This document shows, piece after piece, positions 1 to 7,720 of a stretch of 33,748 nucleotides of DNA (positions within the stretch are counted from its first letter, which is position 1; every line of letters starts with the position of its first letter). The notes under the pieces are model-generated. The model did no database searches, was not told where the DNA came from, and worked only from the letters and a program-made list of their open reading frames with translations. Origin of the DNA: Opitutales bacterium (GTDB lineage: Bacteria; Verrucomicrobiota; Verrucomicrobiia; Opitutales; JABSRG01); contig JABSRG010000045.1 in NCBI GenBank assembly GCA_013215165.1, forward strand, positions 1 to 33,748, written 5' to 3'. Made by a program: the position numbers and the translations under genes.

Positions 1-177
1 AAAAAGACGATGACGCGTCTGCCCGAGCGCTACCAAGAAATTTTGAAAATGTATTATTTTAAAAACATGCGCCTCAGCGAAATTGCTACGATCTACCAGG
101 TCAGCGAGGCACGTATCTGCCAAATTCACACGCAGGCAGTAAAACGAATGGGAACAATGATGCGCCAGATGGTGTAA
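1..177 (+). CDS. fliA: RNA polymerase sigma-28 (FliA-type) factor, C-terminal fragment
   Basis: Only the last 58 codons are in the window; the gene enters from the left edge in frame 1 and stops at TAA 175-177, followed at once by a second TAA. The fragment is sigma region 4: LPERYQEILKMYYF, then the helix-turn-helix RLSEIATIYQVSEARICQIH, which contacts the -35 element, then the basic end AVKRMGTMMRQMV. The SEARICQIHTQAVKRM pattern is typical of the FliA/WhiG sigma-28 group, which directs late flagellar (and chemotaxis) genes in flagellated bacteria. A Maf-type flagellin glycosyltransferase further right (25646-27505) agrees with a flagellated organism. The assignment to sigma-28 rather than another group 3 sigma factor rests on region 4 alone, because regions 2 and 3 are outside the window. 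Confidence 0.8.
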   Translation, partial: KKTMTRLPERYQEILKMYYFKNMRLSEIATIYQVSEARICQIHTQAVKRMGTMMRQMV

Positions 178-204
178 TAAAGCATCCTAGTATAGTTTGT
201 TGTT

Positions 205-243
205 TTAAGGGGCCTCTGGCGAAAGTCGGGGTCCCTTTTTTTG
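205..243 (+). terminator. Intrinsic terminator of the sigma factor gene
   Basis: About 30 nt after the sigma stop codon a GC-rich hairpin (left arm about 209-220, GAAA tetraloop 221-224, right arm about 225-236, with G-U pairs and one mismatch) is followed by an uninterrupted T run at 235-242. The stable tetraloop, stem and T tract fit a rho-independent terminator reading rightward. Confidence 0.8.
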
Positions 244-528
244 TCCGCGTAATTGGGGAGTCTCTTAGTCGAAGTGTATTTCAGGGATTTTTGCGTTAGC
301 TCAATCTTCAACTTTGAATGGGGCGTTCCGCATTCAAATTAGCAGATAGAGATTCAACTCGCCGGTCACCTCGCCGAGACGACTGAGTTTCTGGCTAAGA
401 TAAAACCAGAATCTACACCCCCCAGAATCCAGGAAACATATGACTGGATTCTAGAAATGCTTCGAAGATTTTTTTTCAAACGACGAAAGTCTTTAGACGT
501 CGTCCTAATTTTCACTGGTTAGCTGGCT
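244..528. other. Non-coding gap with no recognisable gene
   Basis: Between the sigma terminator and the 3' end of the beta-mannosidase no gene with a start codon and family resemblance is seen. The stretch holds a perfect 9-bp inverted repeat (424-452), a bulged hairpin at 480-503 (arms ACGAC/GTCGT plus GTC/GAC) and a 60-codon open frame without a start at 343-522 on the + strand. The last could be a gene remnant or chance. No T run follows the hairpins in the leftward direction, so they are not convincing terminators for the mannosidase. Confidence 0.5.
424..452. repeat. Perfect 9-bp inverted repeat
   Basis: AGAATCCAG at 424-432 and its exact reverse complement CTGGATTCT at 444-452 enclose an 11-nt loop. 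It lies downstream of the mannosidase (leftward) and beyond the sigma terminator. It could form an mRNA 3' hairpin or be a protein-binding site; no T run follows on either strand. Confidence 0.55.
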
Positions 529-3099
529 CTATGAGGGTATCATTAACTGCTTAACGTTTTTCACCTCCAGTTGAGCCTTGAACTCATCGAGACTCATAAC
601 AGTGCTTGGCGTGGCAATAATTTGATGCGGTGCATTTGGCCTTAGAGCAAAGAAGTTATCGGAGAAAAGGCAGTCGGTTTCGGTAAGACTAAACCAAGTC
701 CAGAGGGCGGGCAGGTCGCTGGTAATGTCTATGATGAAGGTGTCTTCAGGCCCCGCGGTGATGGATGTTGTCAGGTTTGGCTCGCACAATGGTAGTTTAT
801 GCGGGCGTTGGAAGATAACGACTCCATCTGAAGGCGCAGGATATGTTCGGCCATTGGGCAGAGCTGTGAAAGAGAGGAAAACGATTAAGTTCTCTGGGTG
901 GTCGCATTCTTTCCTAAGATTGGCTTCGAATACGGGCTGGGATAGATTCTCAAAATTGACTTCGAATATAGGTTGGGATGTGACGCCTGATACTTCCTTT
1001 ATTTCTGTCCTTTCAAAAACCAAGCTACCTTCAGGCAGATAGGCGCGGAGAGTAACCGCCCCTCTTATGCTTTGGGGCAGATCATTGTTGATATAGATCG
1101 CTACAGTTTTGTTAACGGAATCTTCCAACGCTGAAATCAAGACCGGCTCAAAAAAGCGTTTGGCAAAATAGTGGGTGGCCTTCCACCGTCCGTAGTAGTC
1201 AATGGAAGACCAGGTTTGCGCAGGCCAACAGTCATTAAGTTGCCAGTAGGTGGCGCCGGTAGTCCGCGGCCAGCTGCGCCTCCACTCTTCGATGCCAATG
1301 CGTAAACCGTTGCCGTGCGCTATCTGTGAAAGCCAACACTGGGCATCGAAATCTTCTACTTTTCCGAACCAATCAAATACTTTTTCAAGGATACGTTTGT
1401 TTCCTGGCTGGCTGCGTTGGCGATGAGTGATGACCGGGCTATCCCAATTGCGATCTTTGGGCTCCGTAAAGCTATTGACTGTGCGTGGTTCGGGAAATGA
1501 TTGGTGCCCAAACTCGCTCATAAATCGATGAGTCTGCGTGCGATAATCTTCGAATGGAGCATCAGAGAACCACACATTCCAGAAATGACAGTCACCGCTT
1601 GTGGCTGCATTACCCGATTTTCGTTCGCCTGGAGCTCCATGAGGACTGCCTGGAATGTAGGGCGTATTTGGATCGGTCTGCATCAGTGCCGACGGGATGA
1701 GTTTGTCAAAAAGCTCAAAGTAAGCGTCCCAGGCGAAATCTTTATCGCTCCACTCATCTGCTGTGAATCCCATTTCCAGCTCGTTATTACCGCACCACAA
1801 AGCGAGTGAAGCGTGGTGGCGCAAACGGCGGGCATTGTCCCGTACTTCTTCGAAGACGCTGTCCATGAATCGTCGATTCCAAGTTGGGTAGGTGCCGCAG
1901 CCAAACATCATATCCTGCCAGACACAGATGCCCAGCTCGTCACACAGATCATAAAATGCGTCGTGGCTGAAGTAGCCGCCTCCCCAGACGCGTATCATGT
2001 TGTAGTTAGCCATCTTGCAACTCTGCAAAAGATGACGGTAGCGCGGTTCAAGGTTTTTGCCGGATGGATACTGGTCAACGGGAATCCAGTTGGCTCCTTT
2101 GGCAAAGAAGCGGATTCCATTGACGGCGAAAACGAAGGATGTGCCGAATGCGTCTTCTTCAGTAATGAGTTCAAGGGTGCGGAGGCCGAGGCGCTTTTTG
2201 ATAGTGTCAAGCGGACGTCCATGAGTGTCTTTGAGCGTGATCGCGAGGTCATATAAGGTTTGCCGGCCCAGGCCGTTAGGCCACCAGAGTTCGGGGTGCT
2301 CAATGTGGATTTTTAGGGTTTTCTGGCCATAAAATCTCTCTGCCGCTGCTGTCCCCGCTGTTTCTCCGTCGATGCTGAGGCTTGCCTCGATCGCTAAGTC
2401 GACAGGCTGATCTGGGGTTACATTAATAATGACCGTAACGGAACCGTCATCGTGATGCTCTTGGGTAGTGAACCAATCGTTTATCCGTGCGTTGCTCCAT
2501 GCAAGGATCTCGATGTCTTGCCAGATTCCCGCAGATATAGTCATTGGGCCCCAGTCCCAGCCATAGTTGCATGCCATTTTGCGAATATAGCCACGGCCAA
2601 TATATCCCCAATCGCGTACTTTTTTGTCCTCTTCCTCGCTCCATGATTCGTGACTTTCGTTCCAAGCTGGCAGATGGCGCTGAGCTGTCTTCTCGGCCAT
2701 GAGCGGAAGTGTGGAAGCGAAGGTAATTTGCAGTTGGTTGGTTCCCAGCTTGAGCAAACCGCTAAGATCCACATCCCATAGGCGGAACATGTTATCAGTG
2801 GAAGCTATCTCATCGCTGTTAAGGCAGATCGTGGCCAGGGTATCGAGACCATGACAACGCAGAAGAATATGCTCCTGGCTGAGTAGTTCCTCATCCACCT
2901 CGAATTCCAGCGAGTACACCCAATCCTTCTCTCCTACCCAAAGCGCGTCGAGTTCCTGGGTGCGATAGTTGATGTCCTCAATGGCGCCGGCGTCGTAAAG
3001 TGCGTCATGCACGCAACCAGGAACCATTGCGCTGTAAGTGGTTTCAGGAGTTTCTGCAGCGTGCAACTGCCAACTGCCGTTGAGAGAAAGCTTATACAT
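529..3099 (-). CDS. Beta-mannosidase, glycoside hydrolase family 2
   Basis: The 856-residue protein has the usual length and layout of GH2 beta-mannosidases, which release terminal beta-mannose from manno-oligosaccharides and glycans. An N-terminal sugar-binding sandwich (about 1-200, including WDWGP), an Ig-like domain (about 200-310) and a TIM barrel starting near FFAKGANWIP (331-340) can be followed. The acid/base Glu is E440 in WCGNNE and the nucleophile is probably E529 in MSEFG. W-rich barrel motifs such as TGATYWQLNDCWPAQTWSSID support mannosidase rather than beta-galactosidase. No signal peptide is seen, so it is probably cytoplasmic and acts on imported oligosaccharides. It is divergent from a LacI regulator across a 66-bp gap with a palindrome, which suggests substrate-induced control. 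The start at 3099 is the only ATG that keeps the conserved LNGSW beginning. Confidence 0.92.
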   Translation of the reverse strand: MYKLSLNGSWQLHAAETPETTYSAMVPGCVHDALYDAGAIEDINYRTQELDALWVGEKDWVYSLEFEVDEELLSQEHILLRCHGLDTLATICLNSDEIASTDNMFRLWDVDLSGLLKLGTNQLQITFASTLPLMAEKTAQRHLPAWNESHESWSEEEDKKVRDWGYIGRGYIRKMACNYGWDWGPMTISAGIWQDIEILAWSNARINDWFTTQEHHDDGSVTVIINVTPDQPVDLAIEASLSIDGETAGTAAAERFYGQKTLKIHIEHPELWWPNGLGRQTLYDLAITLKDTHGRPLDTIKKRLGLRTLELITEEDAFGTSFVFAVNGIRFFAKGANWIPVDQYPSGKNLEPRYRHLLQSCKMANYNMIRVWGGGYFSHDAFYDLCDELGICVWQDMMFGCGTYPTWNRRFMDSVFEEVRDNARRLRHHASLALWCGNNELEMGFTADEWSDKDFAWDAYFELFDKLIPSALMQTDPNTPYIPGSPHGAPGERKSGNAATSGDCHFWNVWFSDAPFEDYRTQTHRFMSEFGHQSFPEPRTVNSFTEPKDRNWDSPVITHRQRSQPGNKRILEKVFDWFGKVEDFDAQCWLSQIAHGNGLRIGIEEWRRSWPRTTGATYWQLNDCWPAQTWSSIDYYGRWKATHYFAKRFFEPVLISALEDSVNKTVAIYINNDLPQSIRGAVTLRAYLPEGSLVFERTEIKEVSGVTSQPIFEVNFENLSQPVFEANLRKECDHPENLIVFLSFTALPNGRTYPAPSDGVVIFQRPHKLPLCEPNLTTSITAGPEDTFIIDITSDLPALWTWFSLTETDCLFSDNFFALRPNAPHQIIATPSTVMSLDEFKAQLEVKNVKQLMIPS

Positions 3100-3143
3100 A
3101 TCTAGACTACTAATGGTGAGTTTTTTTCGTTTCGATATTTCTC

Positions 3144-3161
3144 ATACTTTACGTAAAGTAT
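3144..3161. promoter_or_regulatory. 18-bp palindromic operator, probable LacI-family site
   Basis: ATACTTTACGTAAAGTAT is a perfect 18-bp palindrome with a central CG, the usual design of LacI-family operators. It lies in the 66-bp gap between the divergent mannosidase and LacI genes and ends only 4 nt before the LacI ATG. Binding there could block both genes, and it would cover the place where the regulator's own ribosome-binding site should be. Confidence 0.75.
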
Positions 3162-3165
3162 CTGA

Positions 3166-4185
3166 ATGAGTCGAATCACCTTAAAGTCGGTCGCTGAGCG
3201 CGTCGGCGTTAGCAAGATGGCGGTGTCGCTTGCTTTGCGTGGTCATCCGTCCATTTCGCAGACACGTCGTGAGGAGATTGAACGTGTGGCTGATGAGTTA
3301 GGATACCAGCCGGATGGAGAATTATCAGCAGCAATGACACGCTTGGCTAATGCGCAAAAGACTGCTTCTCAGGGAAACCTAGCTATCCTTAATCTCCACG
3401 ACAAGGTGAACTCTCTCAAGCTGTGGGAGAGTTACCGTCGTTACACTGCTGGAATAATTGAGCGAGCAGAAGAGCTGGGGTTTTCCGTCTCGGAGCATTG
3501 GGGGCGGGATCCAAGTATAAGTGTAGAGCGTCTGAGCAGTATTCTCCAAGCGCGGGGGGTGCGGGGTCTATTCATATTTTCATCGCTCGCTAATCGAGAG
3601 TGTGGTGGCTTCGAGGCCATACCGCGTATGGGGATGTTGGGCATGGGCTTCCGCCCGTTGGCGAAACATGTCGACTATGTTACCAATGATCAATTCGCCA
3701 CTGTTCGCTTAGCACTCGGCGCAATCATTAAGATGGGATTTAGCCGGCCGGGGTTGGTTGTTGGGCCCAATGATGCCTTACTTGAGCAGCGCTATTCGGG
3801 CGGTTTTAAATCCTTTCAGTCCGCGGGTTCAAAGGATTTCGCAGAACCCTTGACGGGTGTACTTCCAGGGGACTACAACGTTTTTTGTGACTGGTTTGAG
3901 CGATGGAGCCCTGATGTTATCCTTACTCACGAGAGTTTCATATGCGACTGGCTAATAAAAATGGACCAAGCGGATTTGCCCCTTGTTCATCTCGATTGGC
4001 ATCCATCCATGAAAGAAGAATGGATGGGGGTTGATCAGCAGGGCGAACTTATAGGTGCCGCTGCTGTTGATCTAATGCTCGAAAAATTGAGGGTAGTTTC
4101 GGACCGTCAACCTAGAGTGCAACGTGCTGTGACCGTCTCAGGGGTATGGCGACCGGGTCCACAAAAATCAGTATTAACGCAATAG
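3166..4185 (+). CDS. LacI-family transcriptional regulator (mannosidase locus)
   Basis: The N-terminal 55 residues are a LacI helix-turn-helix with hinge (ITLKSVAERVGVSKMAVSLALRG, then EEIERVADELGYQPD). The rest, to residue 339, is a periplasmic-binding-protein-like effector domain (SSILQARGVRGLFIFSS, FSRPGLVVGPNDALLEQR, DVILTHESFICDWL). The length is normal for the family. It is divergent from the beta-mannosidase and probably represses that gene and itself through the palindrome at 3144-3161; a mannoside or mannose is the likely effector, by inference from the neighbour. No Shine-Dalgarno sequence is visible, because the operator occupies that position. The reading frame stays open for about 50 codons after its TAG stop (see findings). 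Confidence 0.9.
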   Translation: MSRITLKSVAERVGVSKMAVSLALRGHPSISQTRREEIERVADELGYQPDGELSAAMTRLANAQKTASQGNLAILNLHDKVNSLKLWESYRRYTAGIIERAEELGFSVSEHWGRDPSISVERLSSILQARGVRGLFIFSSLANRECGGFEAIPRMGMLGMGFRPLAKHVDYVTNDQFATVRLALGAIIKMGFSRPGLVVGPNDALLEQRYSGGFKSFQSAGSKDFAEPLTGVLPGDYNVFCDWFERWSPDVILTHESFICDWLIKMDQADLPLVHLDWHPSMKEEWMGVDQQGELIGAAAVDLMLEKLRVVSDRQPRVQRAVTVSGVWRPGPQKSVLTQ

Positions 4186-4312
4186 GGTGCGCAAGAATTA
4201 TGGGTTATTCATTTCGCCTTGTGTGGAGCACTTTTAGCAGATCCTGCTCGCGACTGGCTCGAACGCGCCTTTCCGAATTTGGGCACCCAATACGCGCAAA
4301 AGCTGGAATTAT

Positions 4313-5953
4313 CTAATCCACAGAATCCCCGATCATGACGCCGTTGAAAATTAGGTCCATCGCGGGGTTATTCCGCCAGTTTTGGACCTCGGGGCGCAGG
4401 AGGTAGAATTCCAGGTAATGGTATATTGGAATGACAGGCATGTCCCGGACGATGATTGCCTCGGCTTCGCGAAATAGTTCCATGCGGCGTTGAGGATCGA
4501 TCTGTTGGCTGGCTTCGAGAAACAGGGCGTCGAAGGCTGGGTTGCTGTAGTTTGAGCGGTTATTGCCGGACTCGGAGTTAAAGAGATCTAAATAGCCCTC
4601 GGGATCGGTGCCGCCGACCCAACCTGAGCGCGAGATGTCATAATCTCCGTCTTGGATGGTTTGAAGGAAAACCTTCCACTCTTGGTTGAGCAGAGCGATT
4701 TCGATGCCGAGGTGAGTGCGCCACATTTCTTGAACTGCCTGGGCGATGCTCCGGTGACTCTCGAGCGTGTTATAAATCAGGGTGAGTTGAGGGAATCCCT
4801 CTCCACCTGGAAATCCTGCCTCAGCCAAGAGTCGTTGCGCTTCTTCAATGTTCTCTTCATAGCCAGTTGCTCCGGTATATCCGGCGAGTCCATCTGGGAT
4901 AAATGACGTAGCGGATGGTTGGCCCCCGTTTGTAACGAAATTTGTGATCTCATAGCGATCGACTGTGAGTGCAAGGGCACGCCGAACGCGAGGATCGTCC
5001 AACGGTGGACGTTCTACATTGAGGTTGAAAAAGTAAGTGCCAAAGAGGTCATCTTCTCGGAGGACATCAGTGCGTTCCGTCCTGAAGAGGTTGAGTTTCT
5101 GAGGAGGGACTGAATTTGTACGATGAAGCTTGTTGGTATCGAATGCCCGTAGTTCGGTATCCAGGCTACCAATCGGGAGGTAACTGATCTTTTCCAGATG
5201 AATCTCATCTCCAAAGACATAGTAGGGATTTCGCGCTACGATGACTACCTCATCTTGGACCCATTTCTCTAGTTTGAAAGCGCCATTGCCAACAAGCTCG
5301 GTGCTTCGGTAATAGGCTGTATCGAGAGAGGTTTCTGCACCGAAAGGCCCAGCGGACGGCCGGTGGAAGGGAAAGAAGCAACTTTGGGATAGCCTCCCTA
5401 TGAAAGAGAGCTTGGGAGTCTGGAAGGTAACGACGAGTTTATGTTCTCCGTCTGTTTTAATCCCCACATCTGCCCACTCGGCTTCACCCGAGTTATACTC
5501 TAACGCGTTGATTATGCCCGTAAATACCTGCATGTAGGGTGTGCTGATTTCTGGACGTAAGGCGCGTTGGAAGCCTGCTTCCCAATCCGCAGCGACCACA
5601 GGGTCTCCATTGCTCCAGCGCGCGTCTTTTAATAGGTGAAACGTATATACCAAGCCGTCTTCAGAAACCTCCCAGCGTTCGCATGCGACGGGTTCGTATT
5701 GCTTCGTTTCGGGGTCGTATGCGACCAGAGGGTCAAACAAAGCATCCATGATGGCCGTCCCGGTTGAATCGGTGACTGCGTCTTTGTCGAGTGTGCGCGG
5801 TTCGGAACCGTTTCCGAGGATCAGGTGTTCGGAGGTAAGCTCACTGCTGGATGATTCAGTAGATTCCGTTTCAGATGATTTGCCGCATCCCGATAAGCAG
5901 AGTATCAGCAGGGGTAGGATAACAAAGTGACGCATATCAGTCTTCATAGTCAT
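4313..5953 (-). CDS. Oligopeptide-type ABC transporter substrate-binding lipoprotein (SBP_bac_5)
   Basis: The 546-residue protein begins with a lipoprotein signal (hydrophobic stretch ending LCLSGC, lipid-modified Cys at residue 23), a Ser/Glu/Thr-rich linker, then an extracytoplasmic solute-binding family 5 fold. Recognisable parts are LILGNGSEPRTLDKD, VYTFHLLKDARWSNGDPVVAADW, LDDPRVRRALALTVDR and the C-terminal MPVIPIYHYLEFYLLRPEVQNW. This family (OppA, MppA, DppA) delivers peptides or sometimes other solutes to an ABC importer. No permease or ATPase of that importer is in the window, so it may serve a transporter encoded elsewhere. It is the last gene of the leftward mla operon, and its ATG overlaps the preceding stop as TAATG. 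A second in-frame ATG two codons later (5947) is an equally possible start. Confidence 0.88.
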   Translation of the reverse strand: MTMKTDMRHFVILPLLILCLSGCGKSSETESTESSSSELTSEHLILGNGSEPRTLDKDAVTDSTGTAIMDALFDPLVAYDPETKQYEPVACERWEVSEDGLVYTFHLLKDARWSNGDPVVAADWEAGFQRALRPEISTPYMQVFTGIINALEYNSGEAEWADVGIKTDGEHKLVVTFQTPKLSFIGRLSQSCFFPFHRPSAGPFGAETSLDTAYYRSTELVGNGAFKLEKWVQDEVVIVARNPYYVFGDEIHLEKISYLPIGSLDTELRAFDTNKLHRTNSVPPQKLNLFRTERTDVLREDDLFGTYFFNLNVERPPLDDPRVRRALALTVDRYEITNFVTNGGQPSATSFIPDGLAGYTGATGYEENIEEAQRLLAEAGFPGGEGFPQLTLIYNTLESHRSIAQAVQEMWRTHLGIEIALLNQEWKVFLQTIQDGDYDISRSGWVGGTDPEGYLDLFNSESGNNRSNYSNPAFDALFLEASQQIDPQRRMELFREAEAIIVRDMPVIPIYHYLEFYLLRPEVQNWRNNPAMDLIFNGVMIGDSVD

Positions 5954-6243
5954 TATTTCTTGTCGTGGTGTCCGAGGTCACGATCAGGATCGATAATGTC
6001 GCGGACGCGTTGTTTAAGATCTGTTGCAGAGGGAAACCCGCCATCGGTTTTTCGGTTCCACACGAGTTGTTCATCGATATGGATTTCAAAGATGCCTGGC
6101 GTATGTTTGCTCGGAACCAGGGTCACGCCATGAATGTGCTCGCCGAAGGAATGCAGAAGCTCTTGGCACATCCAGCTAGAGCGGAACATCCAGTTGCACC
6201 CAGGGCAATAGGTGATGGTGATGGTTGGAAGTTGATCAGTCAT
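5953..6243 (-). CDS. SelW/SelT/SelH-like Rdx family thioredoxin-fold protein
   Basis: This 96-residue protein has the Rdx layout: a first beta strand ITITYC ending in a CPGC redox motif (C13, C16), an aromatic NW after it, and the closing GGFPSATDLKQRVRDIIDP segment typical of the family. In selenoprotein W the second Cys position is selenocysteine; here both are Cys. Rdx proteins are small thioredoxin-like proteins thought to act in thiol redox; the exact partner is not known. I chose the ATG at 6243 rather than the longer frame to 6309 because the Rdx fold starts just after it and it gives an 8-nt overlap with the upstream kinase gene, in keeping with this tightly packed operon. Its stop overlaps the OppA-like start. 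Confidence 0.82.
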   Translation of the reverse strand: MTDQLPTITITYCPGCNWMFRSSWMCQELLHSFGEHIHGVTLVPSKHTPGIFEIHIDEQLVWNRKTDGGFPSATDLKQRVRDIIDPDRDLGHHDKK

Positions 6244-7720
6244 GGCGCGGTAGAGTGAGGGTGAATTGAGCACCGCCTTTTGGCAAATTCTGGGCTTCGA
6301 GCCTGCCACTGTGCTTTTCTGCGATATCTCGCGATATGGTAAGCCCTAGTCCTAAGCCAATGCGGTTGCCGCTATGTTTGGTGGTGAAATTTGCCTCGAA
6401 GATCGTTGCAAGCTTGTCGAGGGGAATACCCGCGCCGGTATCTGCGACTTGAACGACTACTGAACGGTCTGTTGAAAATGAACGCAGCGTGATGGTTCCG
6501 TCTGCCGGAGTCGCATCGCAAGCGTTGACGATCAGGTTGGTGAGTACTTGGTTGATCTCGCTGGATGATACGAGGACCCTGGGTAAAGGTTGCATCTCGG
6601 ATCGGTCGAGATGGAAGCGTTTCAGCCGATGATTGAGCATCGTGCATGTTTCATTGATGCACTGATTTAAGTCAGTGGGTTCTCGTGAAGTTCCTTGGCT
6701 GCGACCATAATTTTTAAGGGTGATTACCAAGTCAGAGATACGGTGGTTGGATACCTCAATGTTTCTTAAAAATACGCCTGCTTCAAAATAACGCAAAGCG
6801 GCCTGGAGTCGGTCGAGATCGATACGGTTTTTCGGCATTGCTATCGATAGAGCGTCTGCGCTGAAATGAGCAATGCGACGCAGCAAACTGCGCGGCAAAT
6901 CTTGAAAACGCCTCTCGGCATCCTCAAGGCGTTTGCGGACAGCAGACCCTTCTAAAAATGTATGGGCATAGCCTTCGGTGAATAGGGTATGCCGCTGGTC
7001 AGGGGTAAAACGGTCTTTGCCTTGTTTTAGATATGTCTCGATGTGTTCGCGCATCTGAACGGTGTTTTGTTTCACCGATGCCGATGGATTATTAATCTCG
7101 TGAGCGACACCTGCGACCAGTTGGCCCATAACGGCGAGCCGTTCTGCGTGAATCAGGCTGTTGCGCGTGCTCTTTAGCTCGCGGACGGTGTCGCTCAGCT
7201 CTCGGCGCTCTTGTTCAAGTTTACGGGTGAGCTCTTTGTTTTGAGTGGTTACGGTGATCATCCGCTGGACCCGATGGCAGAGATTTTCGATCAGCCAAAA
7301 ATCGATAACTCTATTGATTTCCGCATCGGATTTACGAATTGCGTCAAAATCCTTTCGATGGATTGGGAGAGCTACTACATGGGTCTCAGCAATTGAATGA
7401 GTCGATATAGGCATGCGGGTCCAGAACGAGATCAATCCGAGGAATGCACCTGCCTCCAGGGTGTCTACGGTAACTTGTCCGTGATCTTCGGTGTGTGTCA
7501 GCAGGCGCGCTTGGCCACGCACTATGATGATCAACTCGTTGTTGACCTGGTCCTGTTCGAGGATGGTTTCCCCAGCGGCGTATTCAATCGGCTCGAGCTG
7601 ATGGGATGACGCGAGGTTGAGAATACTCTCCAAATTCGCAGGATTTTCGAATACACCCCGACGCTTTTCCATGGTTCTCAATGATGGATGGAATGAAGCA
7701 CCAGGGCGATCAAAAGACAT
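6236..7720 (-). CDS. Histidine kinase with N-terminal cyclic-nucleotide-binding-like domain
   Basis: Residues about 30-150 form a CAP_ED/cNMP-binding-like beta roll (AAGETILEQDQVNNELIIIVRGQARLL, then LEAGAFLGLISFW). A coiled coil (about 158-195) leads to the H box AVMGQLVAGVAHEINNP with phospho-acceptor H207. A helical stretch of roughly 100 residues (about 225-325) separates this from the second dimerisation helix. The ATP-binding domain follows: N box LTNLIVNACDA (N399), DTGAGIP and GLGLGL (455-460). No membrane segment is present, so it is cytoplasmic. The N-terminal roll lacks an obvious canonical phosphate-binding cassette, so its ligand may not be cAMP. There is no response regulator next to it. 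It overlaps mlaA by ATGA and belongs to the mla operon, suggesting it senses a condition related to envelope lipid transport. Confidence 0.88.
   Translation of the reverse strand: MSFDRPGASFHPSLRTMEKRRGVFENPANLESILNLASSHQLEPIEYAAGETILEQDQVNNELIIIVRGQARLLTHTEDHGQVTVDTLEAGAFLGLISFWTRMPISTHSIAETHVVALPIHRKDFDAIRKSDAEINRVIDFWLIENLCHRVQRMITVTTQNKELTRKLEQERRELSDTVRELKSTRNSLIHAERLAVMGQLVAGVAHEINNPSASVKQNTVQMREHIETYLKQGKDRFTPDQRHTLFTEGYAHTFLEGSAVRKRLEDAERRFQDLPRSLLRRIAHFSADALSIAMPKNRIDLDRLQAALRYFEAGVFLRNIEVSNHRISDLVITLKNYGRSQGTSREPTDLNQCINETCTMLNHRLKRFHLDRSEMQPLPRVLVSSSEINQVLTNLIVNACDATPADGTITLRSFSTDRSVVVQVADTGAGIPLDKLATIFEANFTTKHSGNRIGLGLGLTISRDIAEKHSGRLEAQNLPKGGAQFTLTLPRHD

Noticed and set aside
126-311. 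A 61-codon minus-strand frame at the left edge
   Set aside because: It overlaps the sigma-28 coding end and its terminator, and has no protein-like motif.
1813-2256. A 147-codon plus-strand frame inside the beta-mannosidase gene
   Set aside because: It is antisense to a fully conserved GH2 catalytic region and shows no domain of its own.
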